Shown: positions 9,324 to 19,141, counted from the stretch's first letter. The stretch: DNA of 64,000 nucleotides from Stenomitos frigidus ULC18 (GCF_003003795.1 NZ_PVWK01000117.1:1-64000), one strand, 5' to 3'. Notes: generated by a model not told the origin, from the letters alone. Made by a program: numbers and translations.

Positions 9324-9830
9324 CTAATGGCGAAGCTGATCCTTAAAGGTTTCCAGGGACGCCCAGCGACGATCGACCGTTGGGGTAGGCGTATCGATGG
9401 TGGTTAGCTCAATGCCCTTACAGGCTTGATCACACAACTGTCGCTGAGGAATTTCCAAACACAATTGCTCGTAAAGCCAGGTAGTGGGGTCAAAGTCCCC
9501 CTTCGGCGACAATGTTTCAATCAGATCTTCGGGAGCGATATCTCGGTCTAATAGTACGGGTTCGATCGCATCAGTCGTTTCATCAAGCCAGATGAGTTCA
9601 GAGGGTGCGATCGATAGACGGTAATTATATTGTTGCAAGCACCGATGGCACATGAGGGTCACGATCGTCTCTGCTTTGGCTGACACGTCGAGATAACTAC
9701 CCTGATGAGTGACTTTTATCTGTCCTTGCACAGGGGTAAGGGTTTCAAGTCCAGGCACTAATTCGTTGAAGCTGATGACCTCAGTTTGTTGGGGTGCCCT
9801 GGTCAACTGCGGAATGTGGATTTTGTCCAT
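9324..9830 (-). CDS. yceD: YceD/DUF177 family protein
   Basis: 168 residues with the DUF177 core: conserved cysteines in TLMCHRCLQQYNY (about 60-72) and LCLEIPQRQLCDQACKG (about 128-144), which may bind a metal. In bacteria and plants the family is needed for 23S rRNA accumulation; in most bacteria it precedes rpmF, but here it follows jag in the rpmH-yidC cluster, as in other cyanobacteria. GGAG lies 10-15 bases before the ATG. Exact molecular role not known. Confidence 0.88.
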   Translation of the reverse strand: MDKIHIPQLTRAPQQTEVISFNELVPGLETLTPVQGQIKVTHQGSYLDVSAKAETIVTLMCHRCLQQYNYRLSIAPSELIWLDETTDAIEPVLLDRDIAPEDLIETLSPKGDFDPTTWLYEQLCLEIPQRQLCDQACKGIELTTIDTPTPTVDRRWASLETFKDQLRH

Positions 9831-9952
9831 CGGTTGGCTTCTCCTCTAACCAATGAGGTGCTCCTGAGTTAGTCAAGTTGCTTTGACTACAAGCACCCAT
9901 GCATCAATGCTCTCACTGACTGAACCCACACAAGCGCGCAGGCTTATACCGA

Positions 9953-10444
9953 TCAACCTTGTAAAGGACGGATGACCAGACGACGATCGGGCTCCTGACC
10001 ACGACTAAAGGTTTCTAGATCACCATATTCCTTCAACATCGTATGCACCTGACGACGCTCGGCAGACGAGAGTGACTTAAGCTCAAACTCTGTGCCCGTC
10101 TTTCGCACTGCTGCTGCTGCCTGATCGGCAATATCTTTAAGTTCAGCGTAGCGGCGTAGTCGATAACCTGCCAACTCCACTGTAAAAGCTTTCTGCTGAT
10201 CACGCTCTTGACTCAGATTCAGAATCGCGTTGGTCAAATATTGAATCGAATCCAGGACAGAACCACCGGGGCCTGTAATCAGTTCAATTTGGTCAGGGCT
10301 CAATGCTGCTTCATCGATCGTGAGCCAGTAACTCTCTTCAGCAAAGCTTGAATTTAGCTCAGCTGTGACTACTGCGGGTAAACCAGACAAACGCAGCAAC
10401 TCTTCCAGCCACTGCTGTCCACGCTGCATTTGGTTGACATCCAT
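9953..10444 (-). CDS. jag: KH/R3H RNA-binding protein (Jag/KhpB)
   Basis: 163 residues. A KH-like domain contains TGPGGSVLDSIQYLTNAI (about 58-75), and the C-terminal R3H domain has the diagnostic Arg-x3-His in ERRQVHTML (about 128-136). The long N-terminal Jag domain of Firmicutes is absent. KhpB pairs with KhpA, and the khpA gene is also in this window (59016-59432). It follows yidC by 8 bases and is surely co-transcribed with it. Confidence 0.92.
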   Translation of the reverse strand: MDVNQMQRGQQWLEELLRLSGLPAVVTAELNSSFAEESYWLTIDEAALSPDQIELITGPGGSVLDSIQYLTNAILNLSQERDQQKAFTVELAGYRLRRYAELKDIADQAAAAVRKTGTEFELKSLSSAERRQVHTMLKEYGDLETFSRGQEPDRRLVIRPLQG

Positions 10445-10452
10445 ACGCTACC

Positions 10453-11841
10453 TCAGGCTTCTTTTTCTGAACGCTCTAGTTCAGGAGACGGTACAGAATC
10501 TACACTGTCTGCCACTTCAACAGTGCTCTTATGGTCAGAGTTATGTTTTGAGTGATCAGTAGCAGTTGTAGGAGCAGGCTTCTCCGCAACGACTTCAGCC
10601 TTAACGTCTATAGGCTTAGACTCTTTTACTTTCGACTCCTTTGCCTTCACCCTCGACGTTTTGACTTTGGCTTCCGTGCCTTTCTTAGGCGTCGCCTTAG
10701 CATCAGGCTCTTTCTTTGTCTTCCCCGGTTCAAATGGCAGCACAGTAGCCTTGCTTTCGTTTGCCTTTTCTTCCGCCTCTACAAGCTTCTGGATCTCTTC
10801 CGGTAATGCTTCTCGCGATAGCACGAAGGTTTGAGCCGTTTGGAAGACGTTGGCGATCGTCATGTACATCAGTACCCCAGCCGGCAAGGGGAACCAGAAG
10901 AACATGCCTGAAAACAGGACTGGCGTAATCTTATTGATGGTTTCTTGCTGAGGGTTGGCGTTAGCGCTTTTACCCTGCCCCGAAAGCAATTGGTTGACAT
11001 AGAGGCTGAGACCGAAGAAGACGATCATGCCAACGATATCCCAATGAATGACGCCATCAGGATCGATCGCACCAACCCGCCCCAGCTTATCGATAAACAA
11101 AAACCCTTTGTCGGCTGCAAGACCGGGGAGGATACTTTTGAGCGTGACATCACCGGGCTGCAACGCTTCGATCGTCCCATCATCGTTTAGCTTGACGCGC
11201 TCTGCACCACTCGCCACCTCAAAACGTGGAGCCAGCTTCGTCTCAGGGTATTCGTCCAGAAGAGTTTGTAACGACTTGCCCTCAACCGTTTGAAAATCAA
11301 TTTTTGTCTTTTCACCGACCGCCAGTTTACTGCCGCCTGGAAGCAGTGCTGTAACGGGCGCATGGACGCCTTCCGAAACGTAGATATTTTGTGGTGGCGT
11401 CGTGAATGCCTGGGGTTGAATCTGCTCTAACTGCTCTTTCGGCAAGATCTGCAGATTAATTGAGTACGGTACATCTGAGAATGGCGATCCCCGTAGGGTT
11501 GCAAATAACGCAAACAGAATAGGCATCTGGAACAGAAGGGGCAGGCATCCGGCTAAGGGATTACCGAACTCCTTCATGACCTTGCCCATTTCTTCTTGTT
11601 GCTTGGCAGGATCATCCTTGTAGCGATCGCGAATCTCCTGCTGCCGCTTTTGCATCACAGGCTGCACAACCTTCATACGGCGCATACTGCGAATCGAACC
11701 TGCACTCAAGGGGTAGAGTGCAAAGCGAATGACCAACGTCAAAGCGACAATTGCTAATCCATAGCTCGGCACGATCCCGTAGAAAAAATCCAGGATCGGC
11801 AGCATTATATTGTTGGAAATAAACCCAATACCGAAGTCCAT
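10453..11841 (-). CDS. yidC: Membrane protein insertase YidC/Oxa1
   Basis: 462 residues. Inserts membrane proteins into the plasma (and probably thylakoid) membrane, alone or with SecYEG. The conserved groove arginine is Arg39 ([10 protein letters not shown]), followed by the charged cytoplasmic hairpin (about 50-95), [14 protein letters not shown], a periplasmic insertion (about 120-265) typical of cyanobacterial forms, then the last transmembrane helices. The C-terminal 110 residues are a Lys/Glu-rich tail, likely for ribosome contact. Membrane spans and gene order (rnpA, PH protein, yidC, jag) agree. Confidence 0.97.
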   Translation of the reverse strand: MDFGIGFISNNIMLPILDFFYGIVPSYGLAIVALTLVIRFALYPLSAGSIRSMRRMKVVQPVMQKRQQEIRDRYKDDPAKQQEEMGKVMKEFGNPLAGCLPLLFQMPILFALFATLRGSPFSDVPYSINLQILPKEQLEQIQPQAFTTPPQNIYVSEGVHAPVTALLPGGSKLAVGEKTKIDFQTVEGKSLQTLLDEYPETKLAPRFEVASGAERVKLNDDGTIEALQPGDVTLKSILPGLAADKGFLFIDKLGRVGAIDPDGVIHWDIVGMIVFFGLSLYVNQLLSGQGKSANANPQQETINKITPVLFSGMFFWFPLPAGVLMYMTIANVFQTAQTFVLSREALPEEIQKLVEAEEKANESKATVLPFEPGKTKKEPDAKATPKKGTEAKVKTSRVKAKESKVKESKPIDVKAEVVAEKPAPTTATDHSKHNSDHKSTVEVADSVDSVPSPELERSEKEA

Positions 11842-12034
11842 GCGCCGAATGTCGCCTCTCGTACGTTGTGCAGTTTGAATCTAGCAGTTTAAATCTAAAT
11901 GTAGTCAATCTTATAGAGTTAGTTTCACCCAACCTACATTCGTTCAGCATACAGGTACGCAATGAACGATCGGCAAGTAGGGGTAATACACCAACGGAAG
12001 CGATCGCAACTGCTTTTTTTCTGCAACTGCCTTC

Positions 12035-12433
12035 CTAGCCCTGCCCACCTAGCGCACCGCTAGCAGATTGCGCTCTAGGGGTGCGCTTATCGTTAATGTA
12101 GTCGTAGGTAGCGCGGAAATTGGGAAGTGATCGTAACTCTAAGCGGCTACCGTCTTTGAGTGTAATGACCATATCACCCCAAAGACCCAAACCACGGGGA
12201 ACCGTGACGACTTTAACAATTTCGGAATAGATAATGTCTGCACGATCGCGCCCCATCCAGCCGCCGATAACTGAAATACGCCGACTCGTAATGCGATAGC
12301 GTAGCCAGAATGCTCTGACAACTGCACCGACCGTCAACGGTAAGCAAATCACCGTAAAGCCTAATAGTAAATTTACGATCAGGTCGCCCACATGGGGGCC
12401 ACCTTCATAGTAAATGTCTTCGCTAATGCCCAT
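12035..12433 (-). CDS. PH-domain (DUF304) membrane protein
   Basis: 132 residues with one hydrophobic segment (about 17-42, LIVNLLLGFTVICLPLTVGAVV) and then a bacterial PH-like fold: YRITSRRISVIGGWMGRDRADIIYSEIVKV. Its ATG overlaps the 3' end of rnpA by 11 bases, so translation is probably coupled. The same gene is found between rnpA and yidC in many cyanobacteria, which suggests a role in membrane-protein biogenesis, though none has been shown to my knowledge. Confidence 0.88.
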   Translation of the reverse strand: MGISEDIYYEGGPHVGDLIVNLLLGFTVICLPLTVGAVVRAFWLRYRITSRRISVIGGWMGRDRADIIYSEIVKVVTVPRGLGLWGDMVITLKDGSRLELRSLPNFRATYDYINDKRTPRAQSASGALGGQG

Positions 12434-12833
12434 CGCATACCTCAGCGTTTACCAGTAACTGCTCTAATTCTTGCAGAAATTGTCGATAATCGCACTGTGT
12501 TGCCTCTGGGTGAACGATTACCACAATGTCCCAACCGGTTGGAAACCCGGGCAGCAACGAACGCACTGCTACCTTAAGCCACCGCTTAATACGATTGCGG
12601 ACAACAGCGCGTTTACTCACCTTCTGGCTAATAGAGATCCCTACCCGTGTGTGCGGGACTACCTTAACGGCAGCTAATGCTTCCGTCCCGTCGTTGCTCT
12701 GCTTGGCGTCGCCGATAGCTGCTTTCCGCAGCACGATTATCGTCAAGAAGTTAGACTTTCGTCGCCTGCCTTTACGATAAACAGCATTAAAGTCCTGTCT
12801 GGACCTGAGACGGTTCGCTTTGGATAGTGCCAC
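12423..12833 (-). CDS. rnpA: Ribonuclease P protein component
   Basis: 136 residues. Protein subunit that helps the RNase P RNA bind precursor tRNAs for 5' cleavage. The N-terminus MALSKANRLRSRQDFNAVYR is typical, and the basic RNR motif appears as SKRAVVRNRIKRWLKVAVR (about 84-102). It contains a roughly 20-residue spacer (about 40-62) compared with E. coli. It starts 26 bases after rpmH and overlaps the PH-domain gene. Confidence 0.96.
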   Translation of the reverse strand: MALSKANRLRSRQDFNAVYRKGRRRKSNFLTIIVLRKAAIGDAKQSNDGTEALAAVKVVPHTRVGISISQKVSKRAVVRNRIKRWLKVAVRSLLPGFPTGWDIVVIVHPEATQCDYRQFLQELEQLLVNAEVCDGH

Positions 12834-12859
12834 GTCCTCTACAGTGCTACAAAGCCGAC

Positions 12860-13000
12860 CTAAGCGACGGCCAGACGGAAGCGTCCTTTGGTTCTGCGTG
12901 CTTGAATTACCCGGCGACCGGTTGCAGTCCTCATGCGAGCACGAAACCCAGAGGTTCTTTTGCGTTTGCGACTGGTGCCGCCTAAAGTTCGTTTTGTCAT
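12860..13000 (-). CDS. rpmH: 50S ribosomal protein L34
   Basis: 46 residues, very basic: starts [20 protein letters not shown] and ends [19 protein letters not shown]. This is the canonical bacterial L34 except for the [10 protein letters not shown]-terminus, which is the usual cyanobacterial variant. It is the first gene of the rpmH-rnpA-yidC operon; the promoter should lie between 13001 and 13145. Confidence 0.97.
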   Translation of the reverse strand: MTKRTLGGTSRKRKRTSGFRARMRTATGRRVIQARRTKGRFRLAVA

Positions 13001-13145
13001 TGTTCGCGTCTCCCGCAGTTCCCCATTAGAGGCTCTAAAAAGCCACAGCTTCTAACTATACCATTCCTCAGGCTCATCAAAGCACATTCATTCGTATCCT
13101 TTGATGAGCCCACGATCGCCAGCAACAGGTGAAGCAGTGCTCAGG

Positions 13146-13682
13146 CTAGTTGTTGTCGATAGAAATAACCCAGGTACCGATGTAGCGGAGGAGTGGTGTA
13201 TCGCCAGGCGATAGCACCTGGCAGTTGAAATAGTACACGCCCGAATTGGGATTGCGCACGTTAGCAAGCTGAATTTCGACGCTGCTGCCTGCCGGGACGG
13301 GATCAGTCGGGAAAATCTCGATGAAGTTGTTTTCCTTGTTCCAATTCACTTCTTGAAGCGGCACTGATTTGTTCTTCACGATTACTTCGACATCCTTCGT
13401 GTCGAATTGGCCTTTGAAGTAATCGGGATAGGCGATGGAAAACTGAGCCACTGCCAGCTTCATTTTTTTGGCAGGAATTCTCAAACGGTAGCGCTCACCG
13501 CTCACTCCAGCTCTGCCGCCAAAATCTAGGCGGTAGTTCAGGTTGTCTTCACCTTTAACACCACCAAAAATGGTTAGTCCAGGTAACCCCTGGGCAGCAC
13601 TCAGCAGTGGAAGCCCTGCAACCAGGAGGCCTGCGATCGCCAGCCCAGAGACGGCGCGTTTAACAAAGGATCTAGGAAACAT
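13146..13682 (-). CDS. Exported DUF2808 protein
   Basis: 178 residues from the ATG at 13682 (a TTG five codons upstream also fits). A Tat/Sec-like signal peptide (MFPRSFVKRAVSGLAIAGL, cleavage near LLSAAQG) is followed by a beta-rich domain with the cyanobacterial DUF2808 pattern: YRLRIPAKKMKLAVAQFSIAYPDYFKG and a C-terminal NPNSGVYYFNCQVLSPGD. Predicted periplasmic; function not known. Monocistronic by spacing. Confidence 0.85.
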   Translation of the reverse strand: MFPRSFVKRAVSGLAIAGLLVAGLPLLSAAQGLPGLTIFGGVKGEDNLNYRLDFGGRAGVSGERYRLRIPAKKMKLAVAQFSIAYPDYFKGQFDTKDVEVIVKNKSVPLQEVNWNKENNFIEIFPTDPVPAGSSVEIQLANVRNPNSGVYYFNCQVLSPGDTPLLRYIGTWVISIDNN

Positions 13683-14054
13683 AGTCGGATTACTCAATTG
13701 GCAGAGATTAGTAAACGTTCGTTGATCTTCACGCTACACAGACTGTATCAGGATTGGTGAGTCAGATCACTCATGGCACCGATCAGCTTTAACGATCTGG
13801 ATTCTAGATTCTAGAACCTAAAGTCCTGTTTTTCAGAGTAGAGGCAAATAAGGTCAAGGGCAAACAGCGTTCGCAGTCGCCTCGTCCGTCAGTGGAGCAA
13901 AGCTAGACCGGCAATTGTGGCCCGCTACCCTTGTTCGTAACACCTCTTGATGAGCCCGCTTTGAAGACCGTCGTAGCCGCTAAAGGGGCATCAAGCTAAC
14001 GGACGGTGAAACTCGACAAAAAGTGCCCTACAGTTGATCGAGCATAGGGTTTCT
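13683..14054. other. Intergenic region without recognised features
   Basis: About 370 bases between two minus-strand genes. I see no reading frame worth calling, no RNA gene and no strong hairpin. The promoter of the DUF2808 gene must lie in the part near 13700. Confidence 0.4.
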
Positions 14055-14918
14055 CTAGCCTTTAGTGCCTGCTGAGGACAAGACAAAGCCAAGCGCCCCA
14101 TCTGGCTTGATGTAAGGTTTGAGTTGCTGGTAGCTGAAAAAGTATCTGCCCGCTGGCTCCAGCGCTTTCATCACGTGGGGGAAGTCAAAATCGTAGCGAA
14201 ACGTGATTCCTTGATCGCTAATCGAGAAACTATTCAGATTTCTGATTTGAAAGCGTTGCTTGCTAAGCTGATCGCGAAGATCGGCTCCCTCCTTGTCGCC
14301 GTTTGCGATCGCCTCCTTCATTTCAGCCTGCATGGCTTTGTTGACCATCACCGCGATCGTGCCAAACGCTTGCATCTTAAAGACATCCGTCGCTCTCAGC
14401 ACCTTGCCTGTTTTCAAACTCACCAGCCGATGTTTTTCATAGGTACTGGGATAGGCGCCCACGCCGCTAATCGTAAAGGTCACATCCAGTAAGGAGTTCT
14501 GGTTGTAGTTCACCGCATAATCAATTTCGCTCAGCCACCAGCTTTCTAGAAACTCTGTGCGCAATTCTTCCAGGGACTGCCCAAAAACGCTTTTGAGGCT
14601 GACCGCTGACTGGATATTTTGCAACAGTGCCTGATCGGCCAGACCCGTCACCTGCGGATATTTGATAGTGGCTTCTTTGTAATTTGGATACTCCTGCCCC
14701 TTTTTGCCACGGATCAACGTCACCGTTTTGGTTTCAAGCCGGACGCGATCGTTGGAGGGTGGTTTTGGCGACAGAGAAACCCGATCGATCGCTACTGCTC
14801 CTAACGCCATTTCAAGTGGATTGGTAGAAGATAGCCCGTGAGCGTTCAATGGCAAAAGGCTGCCCAGCAGCACTTGCCCCCCAGCCATGAGCAGCACAAA
14901 GAAGAGAGAAAATTTCAT
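14055..14918 (-). CDS. Exported DUF3298/RsiV-like protein
   Basis: 287 residues with a signal peptide (MKFSLFFVLLMAGGQVLLGS, cleavage near NAHG). The second half follows the DUF4163/DUF3298 pattern: VNYNQNSLLDVTFTISGVGAYPS, then HRLVSLKTGKVLRATDVFK and near the end FSISDQGITFRYDFDFPHVMK, then FFSYQQLKPYI. The domain occurs in extracytoplasmic proteins such as the anti-sigma factor RsiV, but no sigma-factor gene is adjacent and no cytoplasmic part exists here, so it is probably a stand-alone periplasmic protein. Confidence 0.7.
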   Translation of the reverse strand: MKFSLFFVLLMAGGQVLLGSLLPLNAHGLSSTNPLEMALGAVAIDRVSLSPKPPSNDRVRLETKTVTLIRGKKGQEYPNYKEATIKYPQVTGLADQALLQNIQSAVSLKSVFGQSLEELRTEFLESWWLSEIDYAVNYNQNSLLDVTFTISGVGAYPSTYEKHRLVSLKTGKVLRATDVFKMQAFGTIAVMVNKAMQAEMKEAIANGDKEGADLRDQLSKQRFQIRNLNSFSISDQGITFRYDFDFPHVMKALEPAGRYFFSYQQLKPYIKPDGALGFVLSSAGTKG

Positions 14919-15148
14919 ACGAACAGAGCTTTAAGAAATCAGATTAAGTTTCAACCGATGGACGTAGGAACAGGCGCAGAAACAAAGTACCAGTCAACCA
15001 CGAATTCTGTCTGTTAGCGGCATAGCAGTGCCATGCTGCTACGCTGGAAGACAATTTGCTCGCAAAGCCCTTACTAGCTCCGCCAACTTAGCCTTTGTTC
15101 AATGCTTTTTAGTCGCCGATCACCTATCACTCACTAACAGCTATCATC

Positions 15149-18010
15149 CTATTCTGCTTCCCCGACCAGTGTAAACGCAGCCCAATCTCTGGGATTCGGG
15201 TATTGCTTCAGCGTAGCCAACATGGCTTGTCGGAGTGCTTGCGCTTTGTCGGGCGATCGGTTGAGGTTTTGGTAAAACGCCCGCATGAGAAACGCGGTCG
15301 AGGCGTCGGGCACGGCCCAGAGAGACACAATCAGGCTAGGAACACCCGCCGCAATAAACGATCGCGACAGACCGATGACGCCATCGCCCGTCAACCGTCC
15401 TCGTCCCGTATCACAAGCACTAAGGACGACCAGTGACGCGTTTAGGTTCAGATCCAGAATTTCGTCGGCAGTGAGCAGTCCATTATCTTTGCCAGAAGGC
15501 GCTAGCGCGATCGCGCCCGGTATGCCCAAGCCCTTGAAATCCTCCAGTAGCCCATGTGTCGCCAGATGAATGATGCGATTCTGGGGCATCTGCCGGACGA
15601 TCGCCACTTTGGTTGCCCGATCGCCGGTAATGGCTTGCGTCCCTAATAAAGGCGCGATCGCCGTTGCCTCTAATGCTGCCCCCGGTAAACTCGCTAACTG
15701 TTCTGCTCGCTCACCATTTTGAGCCGAGAGAAACGGCATCGTCGGATTGCCAACAACTAACGCACGCGCTCGTTTTCTCCCCTCACTCCTCACACCTCTC
15801 CCCTCTCCTCTCACTCTCTGTTGATGCGTTAAGGCCAATACCTGAATCGATGGTGCAGTCAGGATGGTGTGACGCTCAATGAGATACTTACCAGAGGGAT
15901 CTTGCAAGGCAGCGAAGGGCACCAGAAAAAGCGATCGCTGTGGGATAAAAGTGACACGGGCGTTGGGATCGTTGGGTAACACATCAGCGATCGGTTCAAT
16001 GAGCAGGTTGTAGAGCTGCTGTGATTGGCTTTGTTTGGTTGCCCGCGTAGCGGCACTTGCCCTCAGACCTAAGTCCAAACCGCGACTTCTGACACCGATA
16101 CGTTCCCGATCGATCGCCACCAGGGTTTCTAGTGAAGCGCCTGCTTTGTCCAAAGGCCTGAGGTCAACTTGGCGGAAAGTAATATTGCCACTCGGTGCGA
16201 TCACCCAGATGTAAAGCTCTACCTCACGGGGCTTCACTTTCCCATCCGCCAAACTGTCTTCGTAGAGGATGGAATATTGCACCAGCGTTGAGTTTTGGGC
16301 TTGAGCAATTTGCTTGATCTGAGCCAGCGTCGGCGGCTGAACTGTGGCTGAGGAGGCCGTTGAGCGGCTGTCCGCGCCGGACAAGCGTCGTGCCAACAGT
16401 TGCACAAAGGCTCGTGCTCGACCCCGTTCCGCAATTTCCAAGGCAGTATCGGTTTTTTTCTGCGCCACCAGCACGCGTTGCAAAAGGCGATAGGTACGCG
16501 CTTGCTGATCGAACAGCGAAATCTGATTGCGATCGTTGTTACCCAGGTTTGCCCGCAGCGATTCCCAGGTCTTTAGCCCTGCCAGCAAGGTTGTTTCTGC
16601 GTCTGCAAACTGCTTTGTCTGAAAGAGCGTATTCCCTAAATTGTTGAGCACCAGGCCTTCGGTTGCCGGGTCTTGGATGGCACGAGCGATCGCCAACGCT
16701 TGCCGATAAGCCGCGATCGCCTGACCAAACTGCCCCTGCTCGTCATATTCCACACCCAGGTTTGCCAAAATCGTGCTTTCCCCCGCTTTGTCGTTGGTTT
16801 GACGGGCCAGCACTAAGGCCTGCTGGTGATAGTCGATCGCCTTGGCGTACTGACCCATTGAGCGATACACATTGCCCAGGTTGGTGAGCGAAATCTCGGC
16901 ACTGTTGGCATCGTTGGTCGCTCGCGCTGTGGTCAAACGCTTCTCGTGATACTCGATCGCGTTTGGAAACGCTTGTAAGACGTAATAAAGATTGCCTAAC
17001 TTGGTCAGGAAAGAGGCTTCAACCGATGGATTCTGAATGGCTCTAGCGATCGCTAATCCCTTAAAGGCATCTTCGATCGCCCTGGCATAATCGCCCAGGT
17101 CATAGTAAATGTTGCTGCGGTTGCCCAGCGATTGCGCCTCGCCTAGACGATCCTGAATCTGTCGCGAGATCGTCAACCTTTGATCCAAAGAAGCGATCGC
17201 CTGACCATAGTTGCCCAGCGCGTAGTAGTTATTACCCAGATTATTAAGTGCGGCTGCCTCACCCAGACGATCGTTTAGGCTACGCGCGATCGTCAATTGC
17301 TGCTGCGAATAGGCGATCGATTTCGTTTGATTGCTCAGGCTGTAGTAGATCACGCCTAAGCTGCCGAGACTATTTGCCTCTAGCTGGCGATCGTTCAGCT
17401 CACGCGCGATCGCAATGGTTTGTTCATACGCAGCGATCGCGCCAGGATAATCGCCTTTATTGTAAGCAATCTCAGCCAGGTTGCCGATCGTTTGCCCTTC
17501 GCCCTGACGATCTTTAACCTCCCGATAGAGCGCCAACGCTTGCTGATAATAGGCCGTTGCTTTGGCAGCATCACCCAAATTGACGGTAATTACGCCCAAA
17601 TTGCCCAGTGCCGCCGCTTCTCCTGCCCGATCGCGCCCCTTTTGCGCCAGTGCGAGGCTTTGCTGGTAATACGCTGTTGCCTGAGGGTAAGCGGTCATCA
17701 CGTAGTAGGCATTGCCTAAATTCCGCAGCGTTTTCACAATCTTGGGCTGATCGGCTAACGCTTGATAGAGGGTCAATGCCTGCTGAAGGGTGGCGATCGC
17801 TTCGGTTGGTTGCCCGGTGCGATACTGTTGCATGCCTTGCTCTAGCAGTTGATCCGCTTGAGCTTGACGGGTGTCTGTAGCTTGAGTGCGAGTCGCGGAG
17901 GGCGCAACCGGAGAGGAGCCCGCTTTGGCTGGCAGCAAAACTGTCTGGCAAAGTGCAGTCACACTTAGACTCAAAACAAGCCGAGCCAAAAGCCGTCGGT
18001 ACCTTTGCAT
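15149..18010 (-). CDS. Exported TPR protein with C-terminal CHAT peptidase domain
   Basis: 953 residues. Signal peptide at 1-31 (LVLSLSVTALCQTVLLPAKA), then about ten tetratricopeptide repeats spaced by 40 residues (about 50-480), each with a GNLGNxYY-like core. The C-terminal third is a CHAT domain, a caspase-like fold, with the His in RIIHLATHG and the Cys in LVVLSACDTGRG, so both catalytic residues are present. It closes with LWAVPDASTAFLMRAFY. A short Arg/Gly/Glu-rich insert lies just before the CHAT core and is encoded by an intergenic-type repeat. Such proteins are abundant in filamentous cyanobacteria; peptidase activity has rarely been tested. Confidence 0.92.
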   Translation of the reverse strand: MQRYRRLLARLVLSLSVTALCQTVLLPAKAGSSPVAPSATRTQATDTRQAQADQLLEQGMQQYRTGQPTEAIATLQQALTLYQALADQPKIVKTLRNLGNAYYVMTAYPQATAYYQQSLALAQKGRDRAGEAAALGNLGVITVNLGDAAKATAYYQQALALYREVKDRQGEGQTIGNLAEIAYNKGDYPGAIAAYEQTIAIARELNDRQLEANSLGSLGVIYYSLSNQTKSIAYSQQQLTIARSLNDRLGEAAALNNLGNNYYALGNYGQAIASLDQRLTISRQIQDRLGEAQSLGNRSNIYYDLGDYARAIEDAFKGLAIARAIQNPSVEASFLTKLGNLYYVLQAFPNAIEYHEKRLTTARATNDANSAEISLTNLGNVYRSMGQYAKAIDYHQQALVLARQTNDKAGESTILANLGVEYDEQGQFGQAIAAYRQALAIARAIQDPATEGLVLNNLGNTLFQTKQFADAETTLLAGLKTWESLRANLGNNDRNQISLFDQQARTYRLLQRVLVAQKKTDTALEIAERGRARAFVQLLARRLSGADSRSTASSATVQPPTLAQIKQIAQAQNSTLVQYSILYEDSLADGKVKPREVELYIWVIAPSGNITFRQVDLRPLDKAGASLETLVAIDRERIGVRSRGLDLGLRASAATRATKQSQSQQLYNLLIEPIADVLPNDPNARVTFIPQRSLFLVPFAALQDPSGKYLIERHTILTAPSIQVLALTHQQRVRGEGRGVRSEGRKRARALVVGNPTMPFLSAQNGERAEQLASLPGAALEATAIAPLLGTQAITGDRATKVAIVRQMPQNRIIHLATHGLLEDFKGLGIPGAIALAPSGKDNGLLTADEILDLNLNASLVVLSACDTGRGRLTGDGVIGLSRSFIAAGVPSLIVSLWAVPDASTAFLMRAFYQNLNRSPDKAQALRQAMLATLKQYPNPRDWAAFTLVGEAE
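15776..15824. repeat. Short CTCCCCTCACTC-type repeat inside the CHAT gene
   Basis: A pyrimidine-only tract on the plus strand (TCTCCCCTCACTCC, CCTCTCCCCTCTCC) interrupts the coding sequence in frame and encodes RVRGEGRGVRSEGRKRAR. The same kind of purine/pyrimidine string (GAGGAGTGAGGAG) is seen between genes near 39536-39560. Confidence 0.65.
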
Positions 18011-18310
18011 AGCCTCTTACCACCGCTCAACGGAACCTGGACATCAAGCACATCATAGCCACCGATCGCACGCGCTGTAAGGCCTTGCTGCTGCGAGAGA
18101 TGCCTTTTGTGGGGGTGTTTTGCGTTTCTTCTTTGTCACGGGCCACACCGCTGCTATAGCAACAGTGATTCACGAATCAGCCTCAGCTTCAGCAACCGTT
18201 ACGTAACCTTGATGAAGGAGTTGTGAATACGCGATCGCTCTTTGAGGTGTTGGGGGAACTTTAGAGATAGCCCCTCTACCCCTCACACTCGCCCCCAGTG
18301 ACTCTGTCCC
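18011..18310. other. Divergent promoter region of the CHAT gene and polysaccharide operon
   Basis: About 300 bases between divergent genes. No ORF is convincing. It must carry promoters in both directions, but I cannot name hexamers with confidence. Confidence 0.4.
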
Positions 18311-19141
18311 ATGAGAACGCAGTCGAAGAAGACGATCATTCACCCTGGCAAGCAGCCGTTGGCAGAAGCCATCCAAGAATTTTGGGACTACCGAGATTTG
18401 CTCTGGATGCTTACGATGCGTCAGGTCAGCGTTCGCTATAAGCAAACGGCTATTGGTATCGTCTGGGTTTTGCTACAACCATTAGCAGCGATGGCAATTT
18501 TTACCATCATCTTTGGCTACTTTGCCAAGCTGGCTACGGATGGCTTGCCCTACGCAATTTTTGTTTACTCCGCGCTGGTATTGTGGACGCTTTTCTCAGA
18601 AGGACTATCACGGGCGGGCACTAGCCTCATTGCAGACGAGAAGCTGATCACAAAAGTTTATTTCCCTCGCCTCATTATTCCTCTTGCGGCGGTTGGCTCT
18701 GCCTGGATTGACTTTGCGATCGCGTTAGTGGTGTTGCTGCCGCTGACGTACCTGTATGGTCTGAGACCGACCTGGAGTTTGCTGCTGCTGCCGATCGCCA
18801 TGTTGGTCACAATGGTGCTGTCGGCAGGTGTGGGGATGCTGCTGGCGGCGCTTAATGTGAAGTATCGAGACTTTCAATACACGGTACCGTTTCTGATTCA
18901 AATCTGGCTGTATGCGTCGCCAGTGGTTTACTCCAGTAGTATTGTGCCAGAGTCAATCCGCCCGTTTTATTACTTGAACCCAATGGCTGGGTTGATCGAG
19001 CTCTCCCGGTTTGCAGTCACCGGGCAGGGTAGCATCCCCTGGATGGGTTTGGGGCTGTCGGTGGGAGTGGCGATCGCCTTTTTCCTGCTTGGCTCCACGG
19101 TTTTCCGGCACATTGAGCGTAGCTTTGCAGATGTTATCTAA
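18311..19141 (+). CDS. wzm: Polysaccharide ABC transporter permease (Wzm-like)
   Basis: 276 residues, ABC-2 type permease with six predicted membrane helices. The N-terminal amphipathic part contains FWDYRDLLWMLTMRQVSVRYKQTAIG, the family hallmark, followed by WVLLQPLAAMAIFTIIFGYF; the C-terminal part has LNPMAGLIELSRFAVTG. With Wzt it exports lipid-linked O-antigen or other surface glycan across the inner membrane. The wzt start lies 8 bases after its stop. First gene of a plus-strand polysaccharide operon. Confidence 0.93.
   Translation: MRTQSKKTIIHPGKQPLAEAIQEFWDYRDLLWMLTMRQVSVRYKQTAIGIVWVLLQPLAAMAIFTIIFGYFAKLATDGLPYAIFVYSALVLWTLFSEGLSRAGTSLIADEKLITKVYFPRLIIPLAAVGSAWIDFAIALVVLLPLTYLYGLRPTWSLLLLPIAMLVTMVLSAGVGMLLAALNVKYRDFQYTVPFLIQIWLYASPVVYSSSIVPESIRPFYYLNPMAGLIELSRFAVTGQGSIPWMGLGLSVGVAIAFFLLGSTVFRHIERSFADVI

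Noticed and set aside
15776-15824. ACTCCTCACAC, the core of the cyanobacterial small RNA Yfr1
   Set aside because: It lies in a pyrimidine-rich repeat inside the CHAT reading frame and lacks the two flanking stem-loops of Yfr1.
15859-16056. Minus-strand small ORF within the CHAT gene
   Set aside because: Shadow frame inside a strongly supported coding region.
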